Below, in pieces: positions 1 through 5,921 of a stretch of 8,542 nucleotides of DNA. Numbering within the stretch: the first letter of the stretch is position 1; each line of letters starts with the position of its first letter. Origin of the DNA: JANOBJ01 sp031411575 (GTDB lineage Bacteria > Pseudomonadota > Gammaproteobacteria > Burkholderiales > Burkholderiaceae_C). The stretch covers positions 1 to 8,542 of the forward strand of contig JANOBJ010000396.1 of the NCBI GenBank assembly GCA_031411575.1, given 5' to 3'. The position numbers and the translations under genes are program-made. The notes beneath the pieces were generated by a model. It was not told where the DNA came from, did no database searches, and saw only the letters and a list, made by a program, of their open reading frames with translations.

Positions 1-279
1 AGCGGCTTGCAGCTGGTGCGCTACAGCACCGAGGCGCGGCTCAACGAGATCATGCAGATGCACCGCGACCACGGCGTCTACATCGCCAACCCGCACGTGT
101 ACCAGGTCGAAGACGGCAAACAGGGCCAGGTCAACCCCGACGTGGTGGCCGCCAAGATGCGCTTCGACCCGCAGGGGCTGCTCAATCCCGGAAAGCTGCG
201 CGGCTGGGCCGTGCGCGACGAGATCGCGGCCGATGCGCAGGCGGGCCGCCTGTCGCTGGCGACCCTGCCGAGTTTTTGA
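1..279 (+). CDS. FAD-linked oxidase (FAD/FMN-containing dehydrogenase), C-terminal fragment
   Basis: The frame is open from base 1 to the TGA at 277-279, so only the last 92 residues of a larger gene are in the window and the true start lies to the left. Near the end is RFDPQGLLNPGKLRG, which matches the usual C-terminal signature of the GlcD / FAD_binding_4 family of flavin oxidases (a D-P-x-G-L-x-N-P-G-K-like motif). The preceding LNEIMQMHRDHGVYIANPHV segment fits the helical cap region of such enzymes, which often carry a final helix in which a substrate hydroxyl is oxidised at the flavin. The substrate cannot be told from this fragment. About 20 bp after the stop is repeat copy A. The family assignment is fairly firm; the exact enzyme is unknown. 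Confidence 0.75.
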   Translation, partial: SGLQLVRYSTEARLNEIMQMHRDHGVYIANPHVYQVEDGKQGQVNPDVVAAKMRFDPQGLLNPGKLRGWAVRDEIAADAQAGRLSLATLPSF

Positions 280-300
280 GCGCTTCGTCCGGGCATTTTA

Positions 301-386
301 AATGCTATTATTTTTATAGCATACTATGACCATTCGATGAGGACTACTGGCGGCTTTAACGATAAATACTGCTTAAAACGTTCCTG
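301..386 (+). repeat. Dispersed intergenic repeat, copy A
   Basis: An AT-rich palindromic core at 303-321 (TGCTAT, 7-nt spacer, ATAGCA; extended to 7-bp arms ATGCTAT/ATAGCAT at 302-322) is followed by a tail containing ATGACCA, GATG, GGAC and TGCTTAAAA. By eye, the first 51 bases match the reverse complement of copy B (4799-4849) at 40 of 51 positions. Copy A carries roughly 12 extra bases in the tail before the TGCTTAAAA box. It sits between the oxidase stop and the regulator start and explains why the reading frame upstream of the regulator stays open. Confidence 0.75.
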
Positions 387-465
387 CTGGTCGGCAACCG
401 CCCGCGTGGCGTCGATGACCTGCCACGTCATGGTTTTTCGGCGCCGTTGGCACTACGATTCGCGC

Positions 466-1299
466 ATGAGCGCAACCTTCGATGCCTCCCCACTATCCCG
501 AACCAGCACCCCGCAGCCGTTCGGCGAACACCTGCGCCAGTGGCGCCAGCGCCGCCGCCTGAGCCAGCTTGATCTGGCCAGTGACGCCGCGATTTCCACG
601 CGGCACCTGAGCTTTGTGGAAACCGGCCGCGCCAGCCCCAGCCGCGAGATGGTGCTGCGGCTGGCCGAGCGGCTGGACATCCCGCTGCGCGAACGCAATG
701 CCCTGCTGGTGGCGGCCGGCTTCGCGCCGATGTACCGCGAGCGCGCGCTGGACGATCCCGCGCTGGCCGCCGCCAGGCAGGCCGTGGACCTGATCCTCAA
801 GGCGCACGAGCCCTACCCCGCGCTGGCGATTGACCGGCACTGGAACCTGGTCAGCCACAACCGCACCGTGCCGCTGCTGATGGCCGACGCCGCGCCCGAC
901 TTGCTGGAGCCACCCGTGAATGTGTTGCGCCTGAGCCTGCACCCCCGGGGCATCGCGCCGGCCATCGTGAATCTGGCGCAATGGCGCTCACATTTGTTCG
1001 AGCGCCTGCGCCAGCAGATCGGCAGCACTGGCGACGCCAGCCTGGCCACCCTGCTGGACGAGTTGCGCAGCTACCCTGTGCCCGAGGGCGCGTCAGACGT
1101 GGCGCTACCGGGCGAACTGGCCGGCGTGGTGATGCCGTTCCAGTTCCGCACCGCGGCCGGCGTGCTGAGCTTCATCAGCACCACCACCATCTTCGGCTCG
1201 CCGGTGGACGTGACGCTGCAGGAACTGGCGATGGAAACGTTTTTCCCGGCGGATGCGTTCACGGCGGACGTGCTGCGCTCGCTGGTTGCTGCCAGCTGA
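466..1299 (+). CDS. XRE-family transcriptional regulator with MmyB-like ligand-binding domain
   Basis: The 277-residue protein has an XRE helix-turn-helix at about residues 20-75 (FGEHLRQWRQRRRLSQLDLA, then STRHLSFVETGRASPSREMV), followed from about residue 105 by a domain with AIDRHWNLVSHN, NVLRLSLHPRG and the C-terminal FISTTTIFGSPVDVTLQELA motif. That combination is typical of the MmyB-type regulators common in Actinobacteria and Proteobacteria, in which the C-terminal domain is thought to bind a fatty-acid-like ligand. The frame is open back to an ATG at 337, but those 43 extra codons translate repeat copy A and low-quality sequence, so the ATG at 466 is preferred; the ribosome site there is weak. 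An ATG at 430 is an alternative. Such regulators often control an adjacent oxidoreductase; here the upstream oxidase is on the same strand, but nothing shows that it is the target. Confidence 0.88.
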   Translation: MSATFDASPLSRTSTPQPFGEHLRQWRQRRRLSQLDLASDAAISTRHLSFVETGRASPSREMVLRLAERLDIPLRERNALLVAAGFAPMYRERALDDPALAAARQAVDLILKAHEPYPALAIDRHWNLVSHNRTVPLLMADAAPDLLEPPVNVLRLSLHPRGIAPAIVNLAQWRSHLFERLRQQIGSTGDASLATLLDELRSYPVPEGASDVALPGELAGVVMPFQFRTAAGVLSFISTTTIFGSPVDVTLQELAMETFFPADAFTADVLRSLVAAS

Positions 1300-1321
1300 A
1301 TTTCCGGCAACCCCCGGCACG

Positions 1322-1352
1322 AAAAAAAGGGCTCTCGTGAGCCCTCTTTCTC
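1322..1352. terminator. Bidirectional Rho-independent terminator between convergent genes
   Basis: A 7-bp stem AGGGCTC (1328-1334) / GAGCCCT (1339-1345) with a 4-nt TCGT loop is flanked by seven A's on the left (1322-1328) and a pyrimidine tract CTTTCTCTC on the right. Read on the minus strand the A tract becomes a U tract, so the site is strongest for the EF-hand gene and weaker for the XRE gene. Confidence 0.8.
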
Positions 1353-1375
1353 TCGCCAATGGACAGCCGGGCAGC

Positions 1376-1663
1376 TCAGCCGCCCGCCTTCAGGTACATC
1401 AGGATTTCCTTGAACTGGTCGGGCGTCATTTTGTCGCCCTTGACGCCCATCTTCTTGGCGTTCATGTCCCAGGCCATGGTCATCATGTCCATGAACTCTT
1501 TCTTGGACACCATGCTGTCCTTGTTCTTGTCCATCATCTTCATCGACATGATTTCCGCGAATGGGAAAAACTCGGCGTTGGCGGGCGCCTGCGCCAGCGC
1601 GCCACCCGCGCCGACCAGCGACGACAGCAACACCATGGAAGCGGCGTATTTCTTGAAGCTCAT
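1376..1663 (-). CDS. Secreted Met-rich EF-hand protein
   Basis: This 95-residue protein begins with a signal peptide (MSFKKY, a hydrophobic stretch, then ALAQA, likely cleaved near residue 26). It holds one canonical EF-hand loop, DKNKDSMVSKKE at residues 45-56, with acidic or amide ligands at positions 1, 3 and 5 and the bidentate Glu at 12, so calcium binding in the periplasm is likely. A second helix pair (GDKMTPDQFKEIL) resembles a degenerate EF-hand. Thirteen methionines fall in the roughly 55 residues from 38 to 91. The start at 1663 is chosen because an AGGAGA ribosome site lies 6 nt upstream and the signal peptide begins there; the frame is open further, to 1780, but without a good start. 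The gene faces the XRE gene and has a large hairpin in its leader. The role is unknown; small EF-hand proteins of this kind are common in Burkholderiales. Confidence 0.85.
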   Translation of the reverse strand: MSFKKYAASMVLLSSLVGAGGALAQAPANAEFFPFAEIMSMKMMDKNKDSMVSKKEFMDMMTMAWDMNAKKMGVKGDKMTPDQFKEILMYLKAGG

Positions 1664-1695
1664 TGCATTCTCCTGAACGTTGACAAACGGCACGA

Positions 1696-1744
1696 ACCTA
1701 TCGACCGCGCAGGCAGTGCCGGTGTGGCCTGCGCGCTGATAGGT
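1696..1744 (-). promoter_or_regulatory. Large stem-loop in the leader of the EF-hand gene
   Basis: Perfect outer arms ACCTATC (1696-1702) and GATAGGT (1738-1744) enclose a second perfect pair CGCGCAGGC (1706-1714) and GCCTGCGCG (1727-1735), separated by a 3x2 internal loop; the apical loop is 12 nt. It ends 32 nt before the EF-hand start codon and about 100 nt after the acyl-CoA synthetase stop. No T tract follows on either strand, so it is not a classical intrinsic terminator. It could be a 5'-UTR control element, an mRNA-stabilising or processing hairpin at the synthetase 3' end, or a protein-binding site. The structure is seen directly; the role is inference. Confidence 0.55.
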
Positions 1745-1842
1745 CACGCTGCGGTGCCGCCGCTTACGCGGGTGATGCAATCGTTAGAAGAATGGGATGC
1801 TGGTGTGACATCCGGCCTGCGTGGCGCCCATAGGCACCGCGT

Positions 1843-3414
1843 TCAGGCCGCGCTGGTGTAGCGCTGGCGCAGTTCGCGCTTGAGCAGCTTGCCGCTCGGG
1901 TTCTTGGGCAGCGTGTCGGTGAACACCACCCGCTTGGGCGCCTTGAAGCTGGCCATGTGGGTGGTGCAATGCGCCATCACGTCGGCCTCAGTGAGCGTCT
2001 GGCCGGCCTTGAGCACTACCACGGCCGTCACGGCCTCGACCCAGCGCGGATCGGGCAGGCCGATCACCGCCACCTCGCTCACCTGCGGCAGCCGGTAAAT
2101 CATCTCCTCGACCTCGCGGCTGGCCACGTTTTCGCCGCCGGTCTTGATCATGTCTTTCTTGCGGTCCACGACGAAGATGTAGCCCTCGTCGTCGATGGTG
2201 GCCAGGTCGCCGCTGTGGAACCAGTCGCCCTCAAACGAGGCGCGGGTACGCTCGTCGTCATGGAAGTAGCCCAGCATCAGGTGCGGCGAGCGGTGCACGA
2301 TCTCGCCCACCTCGCCCGGCGGCACATCGTTCATCTGGTCGTCCACCACGCGGGTTTCGACATTGAGCACCGGCCGGCCGCACGAGCCCGGCTTGCGCAG
2401 CTGGTCGTCAGGCCCGAGCATGGTGGCCAGCGGCGCAATCTCGGTCTGGCCGTACAGGTTCCACAGCCGCACGTTCGGCAAGCGGCTGCTCAGTTCGCGC
2501 AGCACTTCGACCGGCATGATCGACGCGCCGTAGTAGCCCTTGGCCAGCGTCGCCACCTTCTCGGGTTGGAGCAGCGGCGAGCGCAACAGCGCAATCCACA
2601 CCGTGGGCGGCGCGAAAAAGCTGGTGATGCGGAATTTTTCGATCAGCGCCAGCAGGTTGTCGGGCACCGGCTTGGCGGTGATCACGTTGGTGCTGCCCAT
2701 GTAGATGGCCGGGCCAAAAAACACATCGAGCTGCGCGCAGTGGTACAGCGGCAGCGCGTGCAGCGCGAGGTCTTCGGTGGCGATCTCGGCGTCGACCACG
2801 CAGCTCACGTACTGCCACAGCACGGCATCATGCGTGAGCATGGCGCCCTTGGGCGTGGACTCGGTGCCGCTGGTGTAGACGATCTGCGCCAGGTCGGTGC
2901 TGGCCAGCGTGACGGCAGGCAAGGCGTCGGTGCAGGCGGCCAGGGTGTTGAAGGGGTGCATGCCGGGCACCGGCTCGCTCGGGTCTTCGGATGGCAGCCA
3001 GATGAATTCACGCACCGCCGTATCGAGCGCGGCCGCAGCGCGGGCCAGCTCGGCCAGCCCGCTGTCGGTGGCCAGGGTGCGCGCGCCGGCGTGGCGCAGG
3101 ATGTAGGCCACCTCGTCGGCCTTCAGCATGAAGTTGATCGGCACCAGCACCGCGCCCAGCCGGGCCAGCGCAAAGCGCAGCGCGGAAAAACCGTGCGAGT
3201 TGCGCGCCAGTACCGCCACCTTGTCGCCCTGCGCCACGCCCATCTTGCCCAGGCCGGCAGCCAGCCGCGTGACCAGCGCGTCAAATTCGGCGTAGGTCCA
3301 TTGGGTGTCGCCGCAGATGATGGCAGTCTTGGCGGGCACGCGCTGCGCCGTGCGGCGCAACGCGTCGGCCAGTGTCTGGCGCCGGATGGTGGGGTTCAGC
3401 GGTGCGGCGCTCAT
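1843..3414 (-). CDS. AMP-forming acyl-CoA synthetase (fatty-acid or related carboxylate CoA ligase)
   Basis: The 523-residue enzyme of the ANL superfamily would activate a carboxylic acid with ATP to an acyl-AMP and then form the CoA thioester in the cytoplasm. Core motifs are in order: the phosphate-binding loop YTSGTESTPKG at residues 180-190, NLYGQTE at 319-325, the ATP-ribose site SGDLA at 401-405, the hinge segment VVDRKKDMIKTGGENV at 415-430, and the C-terminal catalytic lysine in PKNPSGKLLKREL (Lys509). The length is full for the family. The loop reads GTES where many members have GTTG; this variant occurs in a subset of FadD-like ligases. The start ATG at 3414 overlaps the upstream stop as ATGA, implying translational coupling to the unknown 136-residue gene. 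Chain length or aromatic preference of the substrate cannot be read from the sequence. A + strand frame of 569 codons across this gene is an antisense shadow. Confidence 0.93.
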   Translation of the reverse strand: MSAAPLNPTIRRQTLADALRRTAQRVPAKTAIICGDTQWTYAEFDALVTRLAAGLGKMGVAQGDKVAVLARNSHGFSALRFALARLGAVLVPINFMLKADEVAYILRHAGARTLATDSGLAELARAAAALDTAVREFIWLPSEDPSEPVPGMHPFNTLAACTDALPAVTLASTDLAQIVYTSGTESTPKGAMLTHDAVLWQYVSCVVDAEIATEDLALHALPLYHCAQLDVFFGPAIYMGSTNVITAKPVPDNLLALIEKFRITSFFAPPTVWIALLRSPLLQPEKVATLAKGYYGASIMPVEVLRELSSRLPNVRLWNLYGQTEIAPLATMLGPDDQLRKPGSCGRPVLNVETRVVDDQMNDVPPGEVGEIVHRSPHLMLGYFHDDERTRASFEGDWFHSGDLATIDDEGYIFVVDRKKDMIKTGGENVASREVEEMIYRLPQVSEVAVIGLPDPRWVEAVTAVVVLKAGQTLTEADVMAHCTTHMASFKAPKRVVFTDTLPKNPSGKLLKRELRQRYTSAA

Positions 3415-3821
3415 GACCGGCGCCCCCGGCTGGTGCGGCCTTGGGTGCGGCCAGGGGTGTGGCCGGTGGCCTGGCCGTTGGCGCTGGCCCGGGATTCGGC
3501 CAGCAGGTCCTGGCCGGCAATGCCGGCAAACAGCGCGGCGGCGCGCACCTTGATTTCCAACAGTTCTGTGGCGCTGACCGAGTACTGGCCCGTGGTCTTG
3601 TTCACATCCACCCGAAACTCCACATCCTTGCCGGCGTTGGACAGCACGCCGCAGGTGAACTCGTAATCCTCGTTCTCCCAGGGCAGGCCGTCCAGCGAGG
3701 CGTCGTAGTCCTGGTATTCCACGCGGTGGATTTCACCGCTGGCCAGGTCGAGCAGACCGCTGGCCTTGATGATGTCTTCAGACAGCTCATCGGAAATCAC
3801 GATCGGCACCTTCAAATCCAC
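3411..3821 (-). CDS. Uncharacterised protein, coupled to acyl-CoA synthetase
   Basis: I do not recognise the family. The 136-residue product is acidic in its first two thirds (DELSEDII, QDYDASLDGLPWENEDYEF) and appears to be a soluble alpha/beta domain with alternating charged strands such as KDVEFRVDVNKTTGQYSVS, followed by an Ala-rich helix (KVRAAALFAGIAG, residues 91-103). The last 28 residues form a basic, Gly/Arg/Thr/Ser tail (TPGRTQGRTSRGRRS) that looks disordered. No signal peptide or membrane segment is visible. The GTG at 3821 is preferred: an AAGAGG site lies 8 nt upstream. A GTG at 3830 is also in frame, but it falls inside that ribosome site. Its stop shares ATGA with the start of the synthetase, so the pair should be co-translated and might be functionally linked. 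The tail is encoded by imperfect 10-12 bp GGTGCGGCC-like repeats at 3432-3476. Confidence 0.72.
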   Translation of the reverse strand: MDLKVPIVISDELSEDIIKASGLLDLASGEIHRVEYQDYDASLDGLPWENEDYEFTCGVLSNAGKDVEFRVDVNKTTGQYSVSATELLEIKVRAAALFAGIAGQDLLAESRASANGQATGHTPGRTQGRTSRGRRS

Positions 3822-3904
3822 GGCAGTCACCTCTTTATTTCACAATCCGAAGATTTTCGCATGGGGGCCGCGAACCGCTTCTGGCGCGCCGCAAGGCCAG
3901 AACA

Positions 3905-3951
3905 AGCCCGCGCCGCCATCGTCGGATGGCTGTTCCCGCCCGGCGCGGGCT
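3905..3951 (+). promoter_or_regulatory. Long inverted repeat / nested hairpin in the leader of the ProQ-like gene
   Basis: Eleven-base perfect arms AGCCCGCGCCG (3905-3915) and CGGCGCGGGCT (3941-3951) enclose a second perfect hairpin CCATC-GTCG-GATGG within 3916-3929. The whole structure ends 25 nt before the ATG at 3977 and lies in the short gap between divergent genes, so it could be an RNA structure in the leader of the ProQ-like gene, a DNA operator between the two promoters, or both. There is no U tract after it. Confidence 0.55.
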
Positions 3952-3976
3952 GGCATGATGTCGGGTTACCGCCCGA

Positions 3977-4747
3977 ATGCCTCCAGAAGCCATGACCGAA
4001 ACCCTGACCGAACCCGCCGAGAACGCCGCCCCGGCCGCGACGGAAACGCGCGCGCGACCACCCAAGGCGCCCAAGCCCCGCACGGCCGACGCCGCACCGC
4101 GCCCGCCGCAACGCCAGACCGCGCGCCCGACCGACAGCACCCGCGCCACGGCGCCGCGCCCGGCCCGCCACCACCCCCTGCTGGACAAGCTGGCCGCCCT
4201 GTACCCCGCCCTGTTCGGCGAGGTGTTCTTGCCGCTCAAACGTGGCATCTTCCAGGACCTGCTGGCCGCCCATCCGGAAGTGCTCGAGCGCGAGGCGCTC
4301 AAAACCGCGCTGGCGCTGCACACCCGCTCCACCCGCTACCTGACCAGCGTGGCGGCCGGCCTGAAACGCCACGACCTGCAAGGCCAGCCGGTGGAAGACA
4401 TGGCGCCCGAGCACGTGCACCACGCCCTGCTGGAGGTGTTTCGCCGCCGCCATGGCCGCACCGGCGAAGACGTGCGGCCCAAGCTGCGCGCCCGCATCGT
4501 GCAGGCGTTTGAGGCGTCCGGCCTCACGTGCGACGCGTACACCGAGCTCGTGCGCGGCCGCGACGAAGCCGCCAACACCCTGCTCGACGAAGCCCTGGCC
4601 GAGGCTGCCGCCACCGCCGCCAAAGACGAAGCCCTGCTGCGCGCCTTCGAAGCCAGCGCCCAGGAAGTCACCGCCTTCGCCGACATGTACGGCATGGACC
4701 CGCGCACCGCGCAGCAGGCCCTGGAGCGGGCGCGCAGGCGGCGTTGA
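3977..4747 (+). CDS. ProQ/FinO-family RNA-binding chaperone
   Basis: The 256-residue protein has three parts. Residues 1-65 are a disordered Pro/Ala/Arg/Thr-rich arm. Residues about 66-165 are a ProQ/FinO domain, recognised by HPLLDKLAALYPALF, LPLKRGIFQDLL, ALALHTRSTRYLTSVA and the RHDLQGQPVE segment. The rest is a charged, Ala-rich helical tail ending in RARRRR. Known members bind structured small RNAs and mRNA 3' ends, acting as RNA chaperones and matchmakers; this is family knowledge. The ATG at 3977 is taken; one at 3992 (MTETLTEP) is equally possible because neither has a clear ribosome site. It is divergent from the unknown / acyl-CoA synthetase pair. The leader hairpin at 3905-3951 makes autoregulation by RNA binding conceivable but unproven. 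An antisense frame (3827-4813) overlapping it is a shadow. Confidence 0.88.
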   Translation: MPPEAMTETLTEPAENAAPAATETRARPPKAPKPRTADAAPRPPQRQTARPTDSTRATAPRPARHHPLLDKLAALYPALFGEVFLPLKRGIFQDLLAAHPEVLEREALKTALALHTRSTRYLTSVAAGLKRHDLQGQPVEDMAPEHVHHALLEVFRRRHGRTGEDVRPKLRARIVQAFEASGLTCDAYTELVRGRDEAANTLLDEALAEAAATAAKDEALLRAFEASAQEVTAFADMYGMDPRTAQQALERARRRR

Positions 4748-4756
4748 GCTTGGCGG

Positions 4757-4787
4757 CAGCCGGGGGGTGCTTTTCAGGCTGTTTTTT
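4757..4787 (+). terminator. Probable intrinsic terminator of the ProQ-like gene
   Basis: CAGCC (4757-4761) pairs with GGCTG (4777-4781) across a 15-nt loop and is followed directly by six T's (4782-4787). The stem is short and the loop long, so confidence is moderate. The T tract and right arm are also the tail end of repeat copy B, so the repeat appears to provide part of the terminator. Confidence 0.5.
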
Positions 4788-4849
4788 AAGCAATATTGGC
4801 CTGTTGTCCGCATCCAGTGGTCATTGTTTGCTATAGATTAAATAGCATT
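4775..4849 (-). repeat. Dispersed intergenic repeat, copy B
   Basis: This is the reverse-complement counterpart of copy A. The core at 4829-4847 is TGCTAT, 7-nt spacer, ATAGCA, and in minus-strand reading the tail carries ATGACCA, GATG, GGAC, AGGCC, TTGCTTAAAA. Copy B is the most compact of the three. The tail end lies next to the ProQ-like stop; the core lies towards the SnoaL-like gene. Confidence 0.75.
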
Positions 4850-5014
4850 CTGAGTAATGGGCCTGCCTTGGGAACAAGGTCACCGACCTGCCGACCGGCA
4901 ATTGCAGGATGCACTTGAGTGGCGTTGGCAGACAGGTTGGGGCATGGTTTAGCCAGTTTCTCGCCGCCAAAAGTTCATGGACGCCATCAGCCGGTAAACC
5001 GCAACAACGAGCCG

Positions 5015-5434
5015 ATGTCTGAAGAGAACAAAGCCCTTGTCCGCGCCTTCGTTGAAGCGGTCAACGCGAAAGATTGGCCCGCGCTGCGCAAGCTTGCGCA
5101 CGAAGACTTCACACGGCACAGCATCGCTGGGGGTGAACCGGGCATCCGGTCGCTGGATGACCTGATCGCTTTTTTGCAGAGCGAGTACGCCACTTTCCCC
5201 GATGCCAGCGAAACGCTGCTCGACCTCGTCGCCGAGGCAGGCAAGGTTGCCGCACGGCACCAGTTCCGAGGCACGCAGCAGGGCCCAATGGGTCCCTACC
5301 CTGCGTCGGTTCGAGTGCTTCAAGTGGCCTATCTGGCCATCTACCGCATCGAGAACGGGCGTGTCGTCGAAGCGTGGGCCGAGTGGGACAATCTCGCCGG
5401 CCTCAAGCAGCTCGGGCATCACATCGCACCCTGA
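5015..5434 (+). CDS. SnoaL-like / NTF2-fold protein (ester cyclase family)
   Basis: The 139-residue product fits the SnoaL-like polyketide-cyclase subgroup of the NTF2-fold superfamily: MSEENKALVRAFVEAVNAKD opens the helix pair, then KLAHEDFTRH, RHQFRGTQQGPMGPYP, and the terminal YRIENGRVVEAWAEWDNLAG with its His and Asp residues in the pocket region. Such proteins are usually standalone small-molecule enzymes or binding proteins, and few have a known substrate, so I give no reaction. The start at 5015 is used because similarity to the family begins there; the frame stays open upstream to a GTG at 4919, but that stretch looks non-coding. The ribosome site is weak. It follows repeat copy B and precedes two small exported proteins on the same strand; no functional link is evident. 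Confidence 0.82.
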   Translation: MSEENKALVRAFVEAVNAKDWPALRKLAHEDFTRHSIAGGEPGIRSLDDLIAFLQSEYATFPDASETLLDLVAEAGKVAARHQFRGTQQGPMGPYPASVRVLQVAYLAIYRIENGRVVEAWAEWDNLAGLKQLGHHIAP

Positions 5435-5484
5435 CCCGGACCTTCAGCCGCGCCGCCAGCATGGTTTCACCAGCATGATCTATA

Positions 5485-5514
5485 GTGGGGTTTCGGGTTT
5501 CCCCACCGAAGGAG
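5485..5514 (+). promoter_or_regulatory. Hairpin next to the Shine-Dalgarno of the 85-residue gene
   Basis: GTGGGG (5485-5490) and CCCCAC (5501-5506) form a 6-bp stem around a 10-nt loop; the GGAG ribosome site at 5511-5514 begins four bases later. TATAGT at 5481-5486 could be a -10 box, but no matching -35 is visible. An effect on translation is possible. Confidence 0.35.
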
Positions 5515-5521
5515 TCTGTTC

Positions 5522-5779
5522 ATGAAACTGCACGCTCTCCCCCTCGTCCTTGCCTCTGTGGCGCTTGCCTTTGCGGCATCTACCAGCAGCGCCCAGGACA
5601 CGTCCAGCAAATCCTCTGCCGACTCCTCCAAGGCGCGCAAGGTAGCGCAGGCGACGCCGGCCAAAAAACCGGCCGTTGAGCGCGTGGGCACCAAACCCGC
5701 CACGCCAGCGGCGGCGCAGAGTTCGCCGGCCGAAGACCGCCGCTTCCAGAACTGCCACGGCAAAGAGAGCGACGCCTGA
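5522..5779 (+). CDS. Small exported protein of unknown family
   Basis: The 85-residue product starts with a signal peptide (MKLHALPLVLASVALAFAAS, cleavage near SSA-Q at residue 24). The mature part is short, Ser/Lys/Ala/Pro-rich and apparently disordered, ending in DRRFQNCHGKESDA with one cysteine (Cys78) and one nearby histidine. I do not recognise a family with certainty. The ATG at 5522 has a strong GAAGGAG ribosome site 7 nt upstream, which makes it a credible gene despite the short, low-complexity product. The lone Cys-His pair could bind a metal or cross-link, but this is inference. It lies 87 bp after the SnoaL-like stop. Confidence 0.72.
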   Translation: MKLHALPLVLASVALAFAASTSSAQDTSSKSSADSSKARKVAQATPAKKPAVERVGTKPATPAAAQSSPAEDRRFQNCHGKESDA

Positions 5780-5893
5780 GGCATCTGCGTTGCGGGCGGC
5801 TTGACAGCAACTTGGCGTTGCCGGGGCGCTGGCGGCGCCTCATCTGAAGCACGGGCCTGTCGCCCAGCCTCCACCGCTAAAATGTCTGCCTTC

Positions 5894-5914
5894 GAAGCAC
5901 CCGCTTCAGAGGGA
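5894..5914 (+). promoter_or_regulatory. Hairpin adjoining the Shine-Dalgarno of the DUF1161 gene
   Basis: GAAGC (5894-5898) pairs with GCTTC (5903-5907) across a 4-nt ACCC loop and is followed immediately by the AGAGGGA ribosome site (5908-5914). The same layout, hairpin then ribosome site, occurs before the previous gene. TAAAAT at 5878-5883 could be a -10 box without a visible -35. Confidence 0.3.
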
Positions 5915-5921
5915 TATGTCC

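Noticed and set aside
1957..3666. 569-codon + strand open frame
   Set aside because: It lies exactly antisense to the acyl-CoA synthetase and the coupled gene; its His/Arg/Gly-rich composition is typical of a high-GC shadow frame and it has no recognisable motif.
3827..4813. 328-codon minus-strand frame opposite the ProQ-like gene
   Set aside because: It is an antisense shadow in GC-rich sequence; its N-terminus is a translation of repeat copy B.
4866..4879. CCTTG-GGAA-CAAGG hairpin in the gap before the SnoaL-like gene
   Set aside because: A 5-bp stem with no T tract is weak and may be chance; it was not used as a terminator call.
4919..5014. Upstream extension of the SnoaL-like frame from a GTG
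   Set aside because: The 32 extra residues do not resemble the family and there is no ribosome site; similarity begins at 5015.
5801..5806. TTGACA as a -35 box
   Set aside because: No plausible -10 at 16-18 bp spacing; a single hexamer match is not enough.
5467..5874. 135-codon minus-strand frame
   Set aside because: It overlaps the strongly supported signal-peptide gene on the plus strand and has no signature.
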